A stretch of DNA of 64,000 nt from Pseudomonas songnenensis (lineage in GTDB: Bacteria > Pseudomonadota > Gammaproteobacteria > Pseudomonadales > Pseudomonadaceae). The stretch spans positions 1 to 64,000 of the forward strand of contig NZ_RFFN01000010.1 in the NCBI RefSeq assembly GCF_003696315.1. Reading direction: 5' to 3'. Numbering within the stretch: the first letter of the stretch is position 1; every line of letters starts with the position of its first letter. A program made the translations under genes and the position numbers. Below the pieces are notes generated by a model. That model was not told the origin of the DNA. It did no database searches and was given only the letters and a program-made list of their open reading frames with translations. Shown here piece by piece: positions 37,008 to 45,393 of this stretch.

Positions 37008-37429
37008 GGTGCCGGAACCAGCTGCAGCGGTCCGAGCGCCTGGCTGGCGGCGCTCGATATGGTGCGCGGCGGCAGGCGCATGATCAGCTGGCCGGCCCGT
37101 GTGACGCGGCCGCGTAGCTCGACGCGCTGGCCGGCCGGGAAGGCGTCGGGGTTGAACTGGAGGATGAACGGCAGCTCACCGTCGCGGCCCTTGAGCTGCA
37201 CGTTGCTGAGCAGGCGGTCGGGCTGGTCGCGACGATCGACCTCCAAGAGGGCCAGCTCCACGTCGCTGCCAGCCGGTGCGCCGATCAGGCTGCCGCTCAG
37301 TTCGTTGAGCAGCTTGGAATGGGGGGCGGTGCTCAGCTCGACGGGGGCTGTCGGCGGTTCGCTGGGTTGGCTGCCGCAGCCGGCGAGCAGCGTCAGCAGG
37401 GCGGGCAGAGCGAGAAAACGTGATGGCAC
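37004..37429 (-). CDS. YbaY/YscW-like lipoprotein
   Basis: A 141-residue lipoprotein with the lipobox Leu-Leu-Ala-Gly-Cys18. It starts at GTG ([18 protein letters not shown]), with AGGAGG six bases upstream. The mature part has a beta-rich domain ([60 protein letters not shown]) like the YbaY family found singly in many gammaproteobacteria. Residue 19 is Gly, so outer-membrane sorting is expected. The function is unknown. Confidence 0.75.
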   Translation of the reverse strand: MPSRFLALPALLTLLAGCGSQPSEPPTAPVELSTAPHSKLLNELSGSLIGAPAGSDVELALLEVDRRDQPDRLLSNVQLKGRDGELPFILQFNPDAFPAGQRVELRGRVTRAGQLIMRLPPRTISSAASQALGPLQLVPAP

Positions 37430-37482
37430 GGACGGCCTCCTGAACGGCGATTGCGGGCTTGTATAGCAGCAAAGCCGTCGCC

Positions 37483-37510
37483 TTGTCTTGCCGGTCGGAT
37501 GCGCTACCAT
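37483..37510 (+). promoter_or_regulatory. Candidate nrdR promoter
   Basis: TTGTCT (37483-37488) and TACCAT (37505-37510) with a 16-bp spacer lie just before nrdR. Transcription from about 37517 would exclude the longer in-frame starts at 37488 and 37509. Confidence 0.4.
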
Positions 37511-37541
37511 GGCCGTCCGACGTACGACCGATTCCAGCCCC

Positions 37542-38009
37542 ATGCATTGTCCCTTCTGCGGTGCCCACGACACCAAGGTCATCGATTCCCGCCTGGTCGC
37601 CGAGGGCGATCAGGTGCGCCGCCGCCGCGAGTGCCTGGCCTGTGGCGAGCGCTTCACCACCTTCGAAACCGCCGAGCTGGTGATGCCGCGACTGATCAAA
37701 TCCGACGGCAGCCGCCAGCCGTTCGACGAGCAGAAGCTGCGCGCCGGCATGCAGCGTGCGCTGGAGAAGCGTCCGGTCAGCGTCGAGCGTCTGGAAGCTG
37801 CGATCGCCCATATCAAGCATCAGCTGCGCGCCACCGGCGAGCGCGAAATCAAGTCGCGGGTGCTCGGCGAGCTGGTGATGGCCGAGTTGCAGAAGCTCGA
37901 CGAGGTCGCCTATATCCGCTTCGCCTCGGTCTACCGCCGCTTCCAGGACCTCAACGAGTTCCGCGAGGAAATCGAGCGGCTGTCCCGCGAGCCGGCCAAG
38001 CCCGAATGA
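37542..38009 (+). CDS. nrdR: Transcriptional repressor NrdR
   Basis: A 155-residue protein with the N-terminal zinc ribbon (Cys3, Cys6, Cys31, Cys34; [13 protein letters not shown] and [16 protein letters not shown]) and a C-terminal ATP-cone (about 49-139). NrdR senses dATP/ATP and represses ribonucleotide reductase genes at NrdR boxes. The start has only a weak ribosome-binding site. It is chosen on conservation and promoter position. It overlaps ribD by 4 bp, an nrdR-ribD pairing widespread in gammaproteobacteria. Confidence 0.96.
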   Translation: MHCPFCGAHDTKVIDSRLVAEGDQVRRRRECLACGERFTTFETAELVMPRLIKSDGSRQPFDEQKLRAGMQRALEKRPVSVERLEAAIAHIKHQLRATGEREIKSRVLGELVMAELQKLDEVAYIRFASVYRRFQDLNEFREEIERLSREPAKPE

Positions 38010-39106
38010 CGGCCGATCACGCCTGGATGGCACGGGCGCTGCAGTTGGCGCGCAAGGGGCTTTATTCGACCCATCCGAACCCGCGGGTCGGTTGCGTCAT
38101 CGTCGCCGATGGCGAACTGGTCGGCGAAGGCTGGCACGTGCGCGCCGGCGAGCCGCATGCCGAGGTCCATGCGCTGCGCCAGGCCGGCGAGCGCGCCCGC
38201 GGTGCCACCGCCTACGTCACCCTCGAACCCTGCAGCCATTACGGGCGCACGCCGCCCTGTGCCGAAGCGCTGGTCAAGGCCGGGGTCGGGCGGGTGGTGG
38301 CGGCCATGCAGGACCCCAATCCGCAGGTCGCCGGGAACGGTCTGGAGCTGCTGCGCAGCGCCGGTATCGAAGTTGCCTGCGGCGTGCTGGAAGGCGAGGC
38401 GCGGGAACTCAATGCGGGCTTTATCAAGCGCATGGAAAGCGGTCTGCCATACGTGCGCGCCAAACTGGCCATGAGCCTGGACGGGCGCACGGCGATGGCC
38501 AGCGGCGAGAGCCAGTGGATCACCGGCCCGGCGGCGCGTGCCGAGGTGCAGCGCCTGCGCGCCCGCTCCAGCGTGGTGCTGACCGGCGCCGACACCGTGC
38601 TGATGGACGCCGCGCGGCTGACCGTGCGTGGCGATGAACTGGGGCTGGAGGCGGAAACCACCGCGCTGGCGCTGCAGCGCCCGCCGCTGCGGGTGCTGGT
38701 CGATGGTCGGCTGCGCGTGCCGCTGGATGCGCCGTTCTTTCAGGCTGGTCCGGCGCTGGTCGCGACCACTGTCGCTGGCCATGAGGGTGCGTTCGCTGGC
38801 GCGGGGCATGAGCTGCTGGTGCTGGGCCGGGAACGGGTCGATCTGGCTGCGTTGTTGCGTGAGCTGGCCGCTCGTGGCGCCAACGAGGTGCTGGTCGAGG
38901 CCGGGCCGCGGCTGGTCGGTGCGTTCGCCAGCCTCGGCCTGATCGACGAATACCAGGTGTTCATGGCGGCCAAGTTTCTCGGCTCCTCGGCGCGGCCGCT
39001 GCTGGAGCTTCCGCTCGAGCGCATGAGCGAGGCGCGCGAGCTGAAGATCGTCGACATCCGGGCGGTGGGTGGCGACTGGAAGATCGTGGCGCGCCCGGCC
39101 AACTGA
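38006..39106 (+). CDS. ribD: Bifunctional riboflavin deaminase/reductase RibD
   Basis: A 366-residue enzyme for steps two and three of riboflavin synthesis. The deaminase domain (1 to about 145) has the zinc motif His51-Ala-Glu53 and Cys76/Cys85 ([13 protein letters not shown]). The reductase domain (about 148-366) has [19 protein letters not shown] and the NADPH region [15 protein letters not shown]. The ATG lies in the nrdR stop (ATGA). Confidence 0.97.
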   Translation: MTADHAWMARALQLARKGLYSTHPNPRVGCVIVADGELVGEGWHVRAGEPHAEVHALRQAGERARGATAYVTLEPCSHYGRTPPCAEALVKAGVGRVVAAMQDPNPQVAGNGLELLRSAGIEVACGVLEGEARELNAGFIKRMESGLPYVRAKLAMSLDGRTAMASGESQWITGPAARAEVQRLRARSSVVLTGADTVLMDAARLTVRGDELGLEAETTALALQRPPLRVLVDGRLRVPLDAPFFQAGPALVATTVAGHEGAFAGAGHELLVLGRERVDLAALLRELAARGANEVLVEAGPRLVGAFASLGLIDEYQVFMAAKFLGSSARPLLELPLERMSEARELKIVDIRAVGGDWKIVARPAN

Positions 39107-39235
39107 TCGGCAACCCGTGCCTGCGGTGGCCGCCGATAGCCTGCGTCTTGCATTCAGATAGCTGCTACCGGGCGATAACGGGCTGCCCCGCGTCGCTATT
39201 TGTGTTAAAAACGCTGCCGGGCCGCAAACGGCCCA

Positions 39236-39505
39236 ACGTTCTCAGGGCGGGGTGCGATTCCCCACCGGCGGTAATGGCGCAATTACAAGGATGAAAGCGT
39301 AGCGAGCGCTGAGCAGGCAAGGCGTGATTCGACGAGAAGGCGGAGTTTACCTTGGTAAATGAGCACTTCGAGGAGGAGCACAACGCAGCATGCTCTGCGC
39401 GCAGTAGCTTTCAATCGCGTCTAGCCCGCGAGCGCTTGCTTCGGCAAGGTCAGCAGACCCGGTGTGATTCCGGGGCCGACGGTATAGTCCGGATGAGAGA
39501 GAGCG
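39236..39505 (+). ncRNA. FMN riboswitch (RFN element) with enlarged peripheral stem
   Basis: The conserved RFN pieces are all present in order: AGGGCGGGGTGCGATTCC (39244 onward), CCACCGGCGGTAAT, AGCCCGCGAGCGC (39423), GTCAGCAGACCCGGTGTGAT, CCGGGGCCGACGGTATAGT and CCGGATGAGAGAGAGC. It lies upstream of ribE and should turn down riboflavin genes when FMN is abundant. Between GGCGGTAAT and AGCCCGCGAGCGC, where the E. coli ribB switch has about 14 nt, there are about 147 nt that fold back as a long hairpin. Confidence 0.93.
39290..39418. repeat. Long imperfect hairpin element inside the FMN riboswitch
   Basis: The segment begins gatgaaagcgtagcgagcg and ends gcagtagctttcaatc. Its two halves are imperfect complements meeting at ggagtttac-cttg-gtaaatgagc. 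The arrangement looks like a palindromic repeat family rather than random sequence. Whether other copies exist in the genome cannot be seen here. Confidence 0.6.
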
Positions 39506-39514
39506 GGATATTCC

Positions 39515-39583
39515 GATGGGCGCCGTCCGTGCGCCCGTCATGCATCCCTATCGATCCGTAGCGCCCTGTTTTTCAAAAACAGG
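39515..39583 (+). promoter_or_regulatory. Putative expression platform of the FMN riboswitch
   Basis: Two hairpins follow the aptamer: gatgggcgc / gcgcccgtc (39515-39539) and cctgttttt / aaaaacagg (39565-39583). The second covers part of the AGGAG at 39581-39585, suggesting control of translation rather than simple termination. The pairing alternatives are not computed. Confidence 0.5.
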
Positions 39584-39593
39584 AGTTCGTCGT

Positions 39594-39644
39594 ATGCAGC
39601 GTTTTATCCGCCTTCCACGGGAGGCCACATGTTCACCGGAATAA
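39594..39644 (+). CDS. Possible 16-codon leader peptide overlapping ribE
   Basis: An ATG with a good AGGAG site eight bases upstream opens a frame for MQRFIRLPREATCSPE, ending 16 bases past the ribE start in another frame. It could couple ribE translation to the riboswitch-controlled ribosome-binding site. It may be chance. ribE has its own GGGAGG site. Confidence 0.3.
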   Translation: MQRFIRLPREATCSPE

Positions 39645-40291
39645 TCGAAGCCATCGGCACCATTCGTGCGCTCACGCCCAAGGGCGGCGACGTCCGCGTG
39701 CTGGTCGACACCGGCAAGCTGGATCTGGGCGATGTCAAACTGGGCGACAGCATCGCCGTCAACGGCGTCTGCCTGACGGCGGTGGAGCTGCCGGGCAACG
39801 GCTTCTGGGCCGACGTCAGCCGCGAAACCCTGGCGCGCACCGCCTTCATCGATCTCAAGGCCGGCAGCCGGGTCAACCTGGAAAAGGCCCTGACCCCCAC
39901 CAGCCGCCTCGGTGGCCATCTGGTCAGCGGCCACGTCGACGGTGTCGGCGAGGTCGTCTCCCGGGAAGATAACGCCCGCGCCGTGCAGTTCCGCATCCGG
40001 GCCCCGCGCGAGCTGGCCAAGTACATTGCGCTGAAGGGATCGATCACCGTCGACGGCACCAGCCTCACGGTCAATGCGGTCAATGGCGCCGAATTCGAGC
40101 TGACCATCGTGCCGCACACCCTCGGCGAAACCATCATGGCCGACTACCGCCCCGGGCGGCAGGTGAACCTGGAGGTCGACCTGCTGGCGCGCTACCTGGA
40201 GCGCCTGATGATGGGCGACAAGGCCGCCGAACCCAAGGCCTCGGGGCTCACCGAAGGTTTTCTCGCCGAGCACGGCTACCTGAAGAATTGA
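39629..40291 (+). CDS. ribE: Riboflavin synthase alpha subunit
   Basis: A 220-residue riboflavin synthase (called ribC or ribE depending on the species). It is built of two similar lumazine-binding beta-barrels starting MFTGIIEAIGTIRAL and, in the second repeat, GHLVSGHVDGVGEVV (about 95-109). It converts two 6,7-dimethyl-8-ribityllumazine molecules into riboflavin and the RibD product. It is the first gene after the FMN riboswitch. Confidence 0.97.
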   Translation: MFTGIIEAIGTIRALTPKGGDVRVLVDTGKLDLGDVKLGDSIAVNGVCLTAVELPGNGFWADVSRETLARTAFIDLKAGSRVNLEKALTPTSRLGGHLVSGHVDGVGEVVSREDNARAVQFRIRAPRELAKYIALKGSITVDGTSLTVNAVNGAEFELTIVPHTLGETIMADYRPGRQVNLEVDLLARYLERLMMGDKAAEPKASGLTEGFLAEHGYLKN

Positions 40292-40302
40292 GGAGACGCC
40301 CG

Positions 40303-41382
40303 ATGGCGCTCAATACCGCTGAAGAACTGATCGAAGACATCCGCGCCGGCAAGATGGTCATCCTCATGGATGACGAGGACCGCGAGAACGAGGGCGACAT
40401 CATCGTCGCCTCCGAGTGCGTCACCGCCGAGCACATCAACTTCATGGCGCGCTTCGCCCGCGGCCTGATCTGCATGCCGATGACCCGCGAGCGCTGCGAA
40501 CTGCTCAAGCTGCCGCTGATGGCGCCGCGCAATGGTTCCGGTTTCGGCACCAAGTTCACCGTCTCCATCGAGGCCGCCGAAGGGGTGACCACCGGCATTT
40601 CCGCGGCCGACCGCGCGCGTACCGTGCAGGCCGCGGTGGCGAAGAACGCCAAGTCTGAGGACATCGTCAGCCCGGGCCACATCTTTCCGCTGATGGCGCA
40701 ACCGGGCGGCGTGCTGGCGCGTGCCGGCCACACCGAGGCTGCCTGTGACCTGGCGCGCATGGCCGGGTTCGAGGCCAGCGGTGTCATCTGCGAAATCATG
40801 AATGACGACGGCACCATGGCGCGCCGTCCTGAGCTGGAAGTCTTCGCCGAGCAGCACGGGCTGAAGATCGGCACCATCGCCGACCTGATCCACTACCGCA
40901 TGATCCACGAGCGCACCGTGGAGCGGGTTTCCGAGCAGCCGCTGGAAACCGAGCTGGGTCAGTTCAACCTGGTCACCTACCGCGACGGCGTCGAGGACAC
41001 CGTGCACATGGCACTGACCCGAGGTGAAATCTCCCCGGAAGAACCCACGCTGGTGCGCGTGCACAACATGGAGCCGCTGCGTGATCTGCTGCTGGTCACC
41101 GTGCCGGGTCGCTGGAGCCTGCGTGCTGCGATGAGCGAAGTGGCCAAGGCCGGCAAGGGCGTTGTGCTGCTGCTCGGCAACCCGCTGACCGGCCCGCAGT
41201 TGCTGGCGCAGCTGACCCGCCAGCAGCCGCCGACCCCGGCGACCTACAGCACCGTCGGTGCCGGTTCGCAGATCCTGCGTGATCTTGGTGTACGCAAGAT
41301 GCGCCTGATGAGCGCGCCGATGAAGTTCAACGCGATATCCGGCTTTGATCTGGAAGTTGTAGAATACCTCCCGGCCGAATAA
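40303..41382 (+). CDS. ribB: RibBX: 3,4-dihydroxy-2-butanone-4-phosphate synthase with degenerate GTP cyclohydrolase II domain
   Basis: A 359-residue protein. The N-terminal half (about 1-205) is a complete RibB with the acidic loop DDEDRENEGD, NFMARFARGLICMP and GHIFPLMAQPGGVLARAGHTEAACDL. The C-terminal half aligns with GTP cyclohydrolase II (PTLVRVHNMEPLRDLLLV) but lacks the three zinc-binding Cys. It should therefore not make the GTP-derived precursor. This is the RibBX type known in Proteobacteria. A full RibA is encoded at 44776. The ATG at 40303 has a GAGGAG site. Confidence 0.95.
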   Translation: MALNTAEELIEDIRAGKMVILMDDEDRENEGDIIVASECVTAEHINFMARFARGLICMPMTRERCELLKLPLMAPRNGSGFGTKFTVSIEAAEGVTTGISAADRARTVQAAVAKNAKSEDIVSPGHIFPLMAQPGGVLARAGHTEAACDLARMAGFEASGVICEIMNDDGTMARRPELEVFAEQHGLKIGTIADLIHYRMIHERTVERVSEQPLETELGQFNLVTYRDGVEDTVHMALTRGEISPEEPTLVRVHNMEPLRDLLLVTVPGRWSLRAAMSEVAKAGKGVVLLLGNPLTGPQLLAQLTRQQPPTPATYSTVGAGSQILRDLGVRKMRLMSAPMKFNAISGFDLEVVEYLPAE

Positions 41383-41387
41383 ATCAG

Positions 41388-41419
41388 AGGCGCCGCGCAG
41401 TCCGCGGCGCCTTCGTTCT
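41388..41419 (+). terminator. Hairpin between ribB and ribH, possible attenuator
   Basis: A perfect 10-bp stem (aggcgccgcg / cgcggcgcct) is followed by a short pyrimidine stretch (tcgttcttt) six bases after the ribB stop. It may partly terminate or stabilise the transcript inside the rib operon. Confidence 0.5.
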
Positions 41420-41441
41420 TTAAAGAGATGAGAAAGCACCC

Positions 41442-41918
41442 ATGCCCCTGAAGACCATCGAAGGAACCTTCATCGCCCCGCAGGGCAAATACGCCCTGGT
41501 CGTAGGCCGCTTCAACAGCTTCGTCGTCGAGAGCCTGGTCAGCGGCGCGGTCGACGCGCTGGTTCGCCACGGCGTCAGCGAAAACGACATCACCATCATC
41601 CGCGCACCGGGTGCCTTCGAGATTCCACTGGTCGCGCAGAAGGTCGCCCAGCAGGGTGAATACGACGCCATCGTCGCCCTCGGCGCGGTCATCCGCGGCG
41701 GCACGCCGCACTTCGAATACGTTGCCGGCGAATGCACCAAGGGCCTGGCTCAGGTTTCCATGGAGTTCGGTGTGCCGGTCGCCTTTGGCGTGCTGACCGT
41801 CGATTCCATCGAACAGGCCATCGAGCGCTCCGGCACCAAGGCCGGTAACAAGGGCGCCGAAGCCGCACTCTCCGCACTGGAAATGGTGAGCCTGCTGTCG
41901 CAGCTGGAGGCGAAGTGA
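41442..41918 (+). CDS. ribH: 6,7-dimethyl-8-ribityllumazine synthase
   Basis: A 158-residue lumazine synthase with the substrate loop [26 protein letters not shown] (about 20-45), [15 protein letters not shown] motif [31 protein letters not shown] (with the catalytic His) and [23 protein letters not shown]. It joins the RibB product to the RibD product. Its stop overlaps the nusB GTG start. Confidence 0.97.
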   Translation: MPLKTIEGTFIAPQGKYALVVGRFNSFVVESLVSGAVDALVRHGVSENDITIIRAPGAFEIPLVAQKVAQQGEYDAIVALGAVIRGGTPHFEYVAGECTKGLAQVSMEFGVPVAFGVLTVDSIEQAIERSGTKAGNKGAEAALSALEMVSLLSQLEAK

Positions 41919-42400
41919 GCCTGAATCACGACGATAGCCAGGACGCTCCCCAGCCCAAGGCCAAGGGCAAGATCGCCACGCGCCGGGTTGCTCGCAGCCT
42001 GGCGATGCAGGCGCTGTATCAGTGGCACATGGCCGGTCAGAGCCTCAACGAAATCGAGGCGCAGTTCCGCGTCGACAACGATTTCTCCGGGGTGGACGGC
42101 AGCTACTTCCATGAGCTGCTGACCGGTGTCGCGCGCAGCAAGAGCGAAGTCGACGGTGCCATCGCGCCGAATCTCGACCGCCCGCTGGAGGAACTCGATC
42201 CGGTGGAGCTGGCGATTCTGCGGCTGTCCACCTACGAGCTGATGCAGCGCATCGACGTGCCTTATCGTGTGGTCATCAACGAAGGTATCGAGCTGGCCAA
42301 GGTCTACGGCGCCACCGACGGACACAAGTTCGTCAACGGCGTGCTGGACAAGCTGGCCCCCACGCTGCGCAGCGCCGAAGTGCGCAACCACAAGCGCTGA
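41915..42400 (+). CDS. nusB: Transcription antitermination factor NusB
   Basis: A 161-residue helical protein starting at GTG (overlap with ribH). It carries [24 protein letters not shown] near the N-terminus and the C-terminal [31 protein letters not shown]. NusB with S10 (NusE) binds boxA RNA in rRNA operons. ribH-nusB linkage is widespread. Confidence 0.97.
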   Translation: MSLNHDDSQDAPQPKAKGKIATRRVARSLAMQALYQWHMAGQSLNEIEAQFRVDNDFSGVDGSYFHELLTGVARSKSEVDGAIAPNLDRPLEELDPVELAILRLSTYELMQRIDVPYRVVINEGIELAKVYGATDGHKFVNGVLDKLAPTLRSAEVRNHKR

Positions 42401-42412
42401 GGGCCGCTCGCC

Positions 42413-43375
42413 TTGCTGGGTGAGTTCGAGCTGATCCGTCACTACTTCGCCGCCGCCGCTTGTGCCAGGGCCGGCGGCGAAGTCGTTCTCGGCATCGGCG
42501 ACGATTGTGCCCTGCTGCAGATTCCCACCGGTGAACAGCTGGCCGTGTCCACCGACACCCTGGTCGCCGGGGTGCATTTCCCCGATCCCTGCGATCCGTT
42601 CCTGCTCGGCCAGCGCGCCCTGGCCGTCGCCGCCAGCGACCTGGCCGGCATGGGCGCCACACCCATCGGCTTCACCCTTGCCGTGAGCCTGCCGAACGGC
42701 GATCCGCTGTGGCTCGCCGAGTTCGCCCGCGGACTGGATGCCATGGCGCTCGACTGCAGCCTGCGTCTGATTGGCGGCGATACCACCCGTGGCCCGCTGA
42801 GCCTGACCGTCACCGTGTTCGGCCGCGTGCCGTCCGGGCAGGCGCTGGTTCGGTCCGGCGCGCAGGTCGGCGATCTGCTCTGCGTCGGCGGTGTGCTGGG
42901 CGAGGCAGCCGGCGCGTTGCCGCTGGTGTTGCGGCAGGCCGAAGCCGATGCGGATGTCGCCGAACACCTGTTGGCGCGTTACTGGTCGCCGCAACCGCAG
43001 CTGGCCTTGGGCGAGGTGCTACGAGGCAAGGCCACGGCGGCGCTGGATATCTCCGACGGTCTGCTGGCTGACTGCGGGCATATTGCCAAGGCATCAGGCG
43101 TCGCGCTGCAGATCGAGCGTGATCGGCTGCCGTTGTCCGAGCCGCTGCGCCGTTTCGCCGGCGACGCCGAAGCGCTGCGTTGCGCGCTGGCTGGCGGCGA
43201 CGACTACCTGCTGGCCTTCACCCTGCCGCCTGCCGAGCTGGCGCCGCTGCAGGCTGCCGGCTGGCCGGTGCAGGTCATCGGCCGGGTGTGGGCAGGGGAG
43301 GGTGTTCAGCTGATCGATGCAGCGGGCAACGAAGTGCCCGTCTCCGAGCGCGGCTACAACCATTTCAATGCGTAA
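42413..43375 (+). CDS. thiL: Thiamine-monophosphate kinase
   Basis: A 320-residue ATP-dependent kinase making thiamine diphosphate. It shows the family patterns GEFELIRHYF at the start, GIGDDCALLQIP (about 26-37), STDTLVAGVHF and the Asp-rich AVAASDLAGMGATP. C-terminal DISDGLLADCGHIAKASGVALQI is also present. The start is TTG with GAGGG eight bases upstream, 12 bp after nusB. Confidence 0.95.
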   Translation: MLGEFELIRHYFAAAACARAGGEVVLGIGDDCALLQIPTGEQLAVSTDTLVAGVHFPDPCDPFLLGQRALAVAASDLAGMGATPIGFTLAVSLPNGDPLWLAEFARGLDAMALDCSLRLIGGDTTRGPLSLTVTVFGRVPSGQALVRSGAQVGDLLCVGGVLGEAAGALPLVLRQAEADADVAEHLLARYWSPQPQLALGEVLRGKATAALDISDGLLADCGHIAKASGVALQIERDRLPLSEPLRRFAGDAEALRCALAGGDDYLLAFTLPPAELAPLQAAGWPVQVIGRVWAGEGVQLIDAAGNEVPVSERGYNHFNA

Positions 43376-43426
43376 GCGCCGCTGCGAGAGCAGCCGCTTG
43401 CCTCCGACCCGATAAGGAACGCTGTT

Positions 43427-43924
43427 TTGACTGATACCTCGCCGGTCGCGGCCAAGCCGCAAACCCTGGTCTGGTCCAATCCCTGGCACAACCTGGCGTT
43501 CGGCTTCGGCTCCGGGCTGATGCCCAAGGCACCGGGAACCTGGGGTTCGCTGGTAGCGCTGCCGTTCGTGCCGCTGTGGCAACTGCTGCCAGGCTGGGGT
43601 TATCTGCTGATGCTCGGCCTGACCATGCTGTTCGGCGTCTGGCTGTGCGGCAAGGTGGCGCGCGAACTCGGTGTGCACGACCACGAAGGCATCGTCTGGG
43701 ACGAATTTGTCGGTATCTGGATCACCTTCTGGCTGGTCCCGGAAGGCTGGTACTGGATGCTGCTCGGGTTCGTCATCTTCCGCGTGATGGACATCGCCAA
43801 ACCCTGGCCGATCAGCTGGGTCGATCGGCATATCCACGGCGGGGTGGGCATCATGCTCGACGATATCCTCGCCGGGGTTGCTGCCTGGGCGGTCATGCAG
43901 GGGCTGGTGGCACTGCTGGTTTGA
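43427..43924 (+). CDS. pgpA: Phosphatidylglycerophosphatase A
   Basis: A 165-residue membrane protein of the PgpA family with LAFGFGSGLMPKAPGTWGSLVALP (about 25-48), HDHEGIVWDEFVGIWITF and RVMDIAKPWPISWVDRHIHGGVGIMLDDILAG. It dephosphorylates phosphatidylglycerol phosphate. Initiation is at TTG, eight bases after AAGGA. Confidence 0.94.
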   Translation: MTDTSPVAAKPQTLVWSNPWHNLAFGFGSGLMPKAPGTWGSLVALPFVPLWQLLPGWGYLLMLGLTMLFGVWLCGKVARELGVHDHEGIVWDEFVGIWITFWLVPEGWYWMLLGFVIFRVMDIAKPWPISWVDRHIHGGVGIMLDDILAGVAAWAVMQGLVALLV

Positions 43925-44010
43925 TTGTGCGGCCGGTCGCTGCAGCGTGCCGGTTGTTAATGGATGATCGGTCGTTCCGGCCCGGACGGCCTGGTTTCGA
44001 GGAAATAGCC

Positions 44011-44658
44011 ATGCGTAGCATCCCCATTCTGTTCGCCAGCCTGTTGCTGCTGCCTGCGCTGGCGCAGGCCGCGTCCATGGTGCAGGTGGTCGGGCTGTTT
44101 CCGGGAGCTGCGGTGGTCAATGTCGACGGCCAGCGCAAGCTGGTCAAGGTCGGGCAGACGGGCCCAGGCGGCGTTCAGGTAGTCAGTGCCGATGCCAGCG
44201 GCGCGGTACTGCGGGTCGATGGCGTCGAACGTCACTACAACCTGAGCCGCGAATACAGCGGCGCCTACGCCACACCAAGCAAGACCCAACTGAGCGTGGC
44301 CAAGGGCACCGGCGGCCATTACTGGATCGCCGGCGCGATCAATGGCCAGCCGATCCAGTTTCTCGTCGATACCGGCGCTACCTCGGTGGCGATCAACGAA
44401 CATCAGGCGCGCCGGCTGGGCATCGACTACCGGGTCAACGGCCGGCCGATGGTGGTGAGCACCGCCAGCGGTACCGCCAAGGCCTGGCGCGTTCATCTCA
44501 ACAGCGTGAAGGTCGGGGCGATCGAGGTGATCGGCGTGGAAGCGGTAGTCGTCGAGGGCGGCTCGCCCACCGACGCGCTGCTTGGCATGAGCTTTCTCGG
44601 TCGCGTCAGCTGGCGCGAGGAGCAGGGCGTGCTGGTGCTGGAGTCGAAGACATCCTAG
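44011..44658 (+). CDS. Exported retropepsin-like aspartic protease (TIGR02281-type)
   Basis: A 215-residue protein with a signal peptide (MRSIPILFASLLLLPALAQA). The retropepsin active-site motif FLVDTGATSVAI lies at about residues 118-129. GHYWIAGAINGQPIQ precedes it and ALLGMSFLGRVSW follows, typical of this clan AA family in Proteobacteria. It works probably in the periplasm as a dimer. The physiological target is unknown. A GAGGAAA site lies before the ATG. Confidence 0.85.
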   Translation: MRSIPILFASLLLLPALAQAASMVQVVGLFPGAAVVNVDGQRKLVKVGQTGPGGVQVVSADASGAVLRVDGVERHYNLSREYSGAYATPSKTQLSVAKGTGGHYWIAGAINGQPIQFLVDTGATSVAINEHQARRLGIDYRVNGRPMVVSTASGTAKAWRVHLNSVKVGAIEVIGVEAVVVEGGSPTDALLGMSFLGRVSWREEQGVLVLESKTS

Positions 44659-44735
44659 CAACCGCCAGGCTCGCTGAGCGGCACAATTGGCACTTTCGCC
44701 GGCAAAACTCTCCGGCCTGATTCGCCGTTTGTTGG

Positions 44736-44744
44736 TGTTACAAT
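44736..44744 (+). promoter_or_regulatory. Extended -10 promoter element before ribA
   Basis: TG-T-TACAAT (44736-44744) is an extended -10 element with no good -35. Its position makes the ATG at 44743 part of the promoter, supporting the GTG at 44776 as the ribA start. Confidence 0.5.
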
Positions 44745-44775
44745 GTCCGCTTTTCTGCCTCTGGGACTTCCGCCC

Positions 44776-45393
44776 GTGTCTGTCGTGTTCGTCGCCGCTT
44801 CCCAACTGCCGACGCCGTTCGGTGTGTTCACCATGCATGGTTTTCTCGACCAGGACACTGGCAAGGAGCATGTCGCGCTGACGTTGGGCGATGTGGCCGA
44901 TGGCAAGCCGGTGCTGGGCCGTCTGCATTCCGAGTGCCTGACCGGCGATGCGTTGTTCAGTCTGCGCTGTGACTGCGGCTTCCAGCTGGAAGCGGCACTG
45001 CGCGCGATTGCCGACGAGGGCCGCGGCGTGCTGCTCTATCTGCGCCAGGAAGGCCGCGGCATCGGCCTGCTGAACAAGATCCGTGCCTACGAGCTGCAGG
45101 ACGCCGGCGCCGATACCGTCGAGGCCAACGAGCGCCTGGGCTTCGCGCCGGACATGCGCGACTACGGCATCTGCCTGCCGATGCTCGAGCATCTCGGCAT
45201 CGCCGAAATCAAGCTGATGACCAACAACCCGCGCAAGGTCAAGGCGCTGCAGGGCTTCGGCATTCGCGTCGCCGAGCGCAAGCCGTTGCAGATCGCGCAC
45301 AACCCTTACAACCGCAACTACCTCGCCACCAAGGCCGGCAAGCTCGGCCACATGCTCGGCGAGATCCACCAGGGCGAAGCCGAACAGTCGTGA
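44776..45393 (+). CDS. ribA: GTP cyclohydrolase II
   Basis: A 205-residue enzyme for the first committed step of riboflavin synthesis. The zinc site Cys54, Cys65, Cys67 is intact ([18 protein letters not shown]). [20 protein letters not shown] and the C-terminal [17 protein letters not shown] are standard. The GTG start (MSVVFVAAS) matches family length. It supplies the activity missing from the RibBX protein and lies outside the main rib operon, not under the FMN riboswitch. Confidence 0.96.
   Translation: MSVVFVAASQLPTPFGVFTMHGFLDQDTGKEHVALTLGDVADGKPVLGRLHSECLTGDALFSLRCDCGFQLEAALRAIADEGRGVLLYLRQEGRGIGLLNKIRAYELQDAGADTVEANERLGFAPDMRDYGICLPMLEHLGIAEIKLMTNNPRKVKALQGFGIRVAERKPLQIAHNPYNRNYLATKAGKLGHMLGEIHQGEAEQS

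Noticed and set aside
41388..41419. A full operon terminator splitting ribB from ribH
   Set aside because: The stem lacks a proper T-run, and ribH has no visible promoter of its own in the 59-bp gap. I list it only as a possible attenuator.
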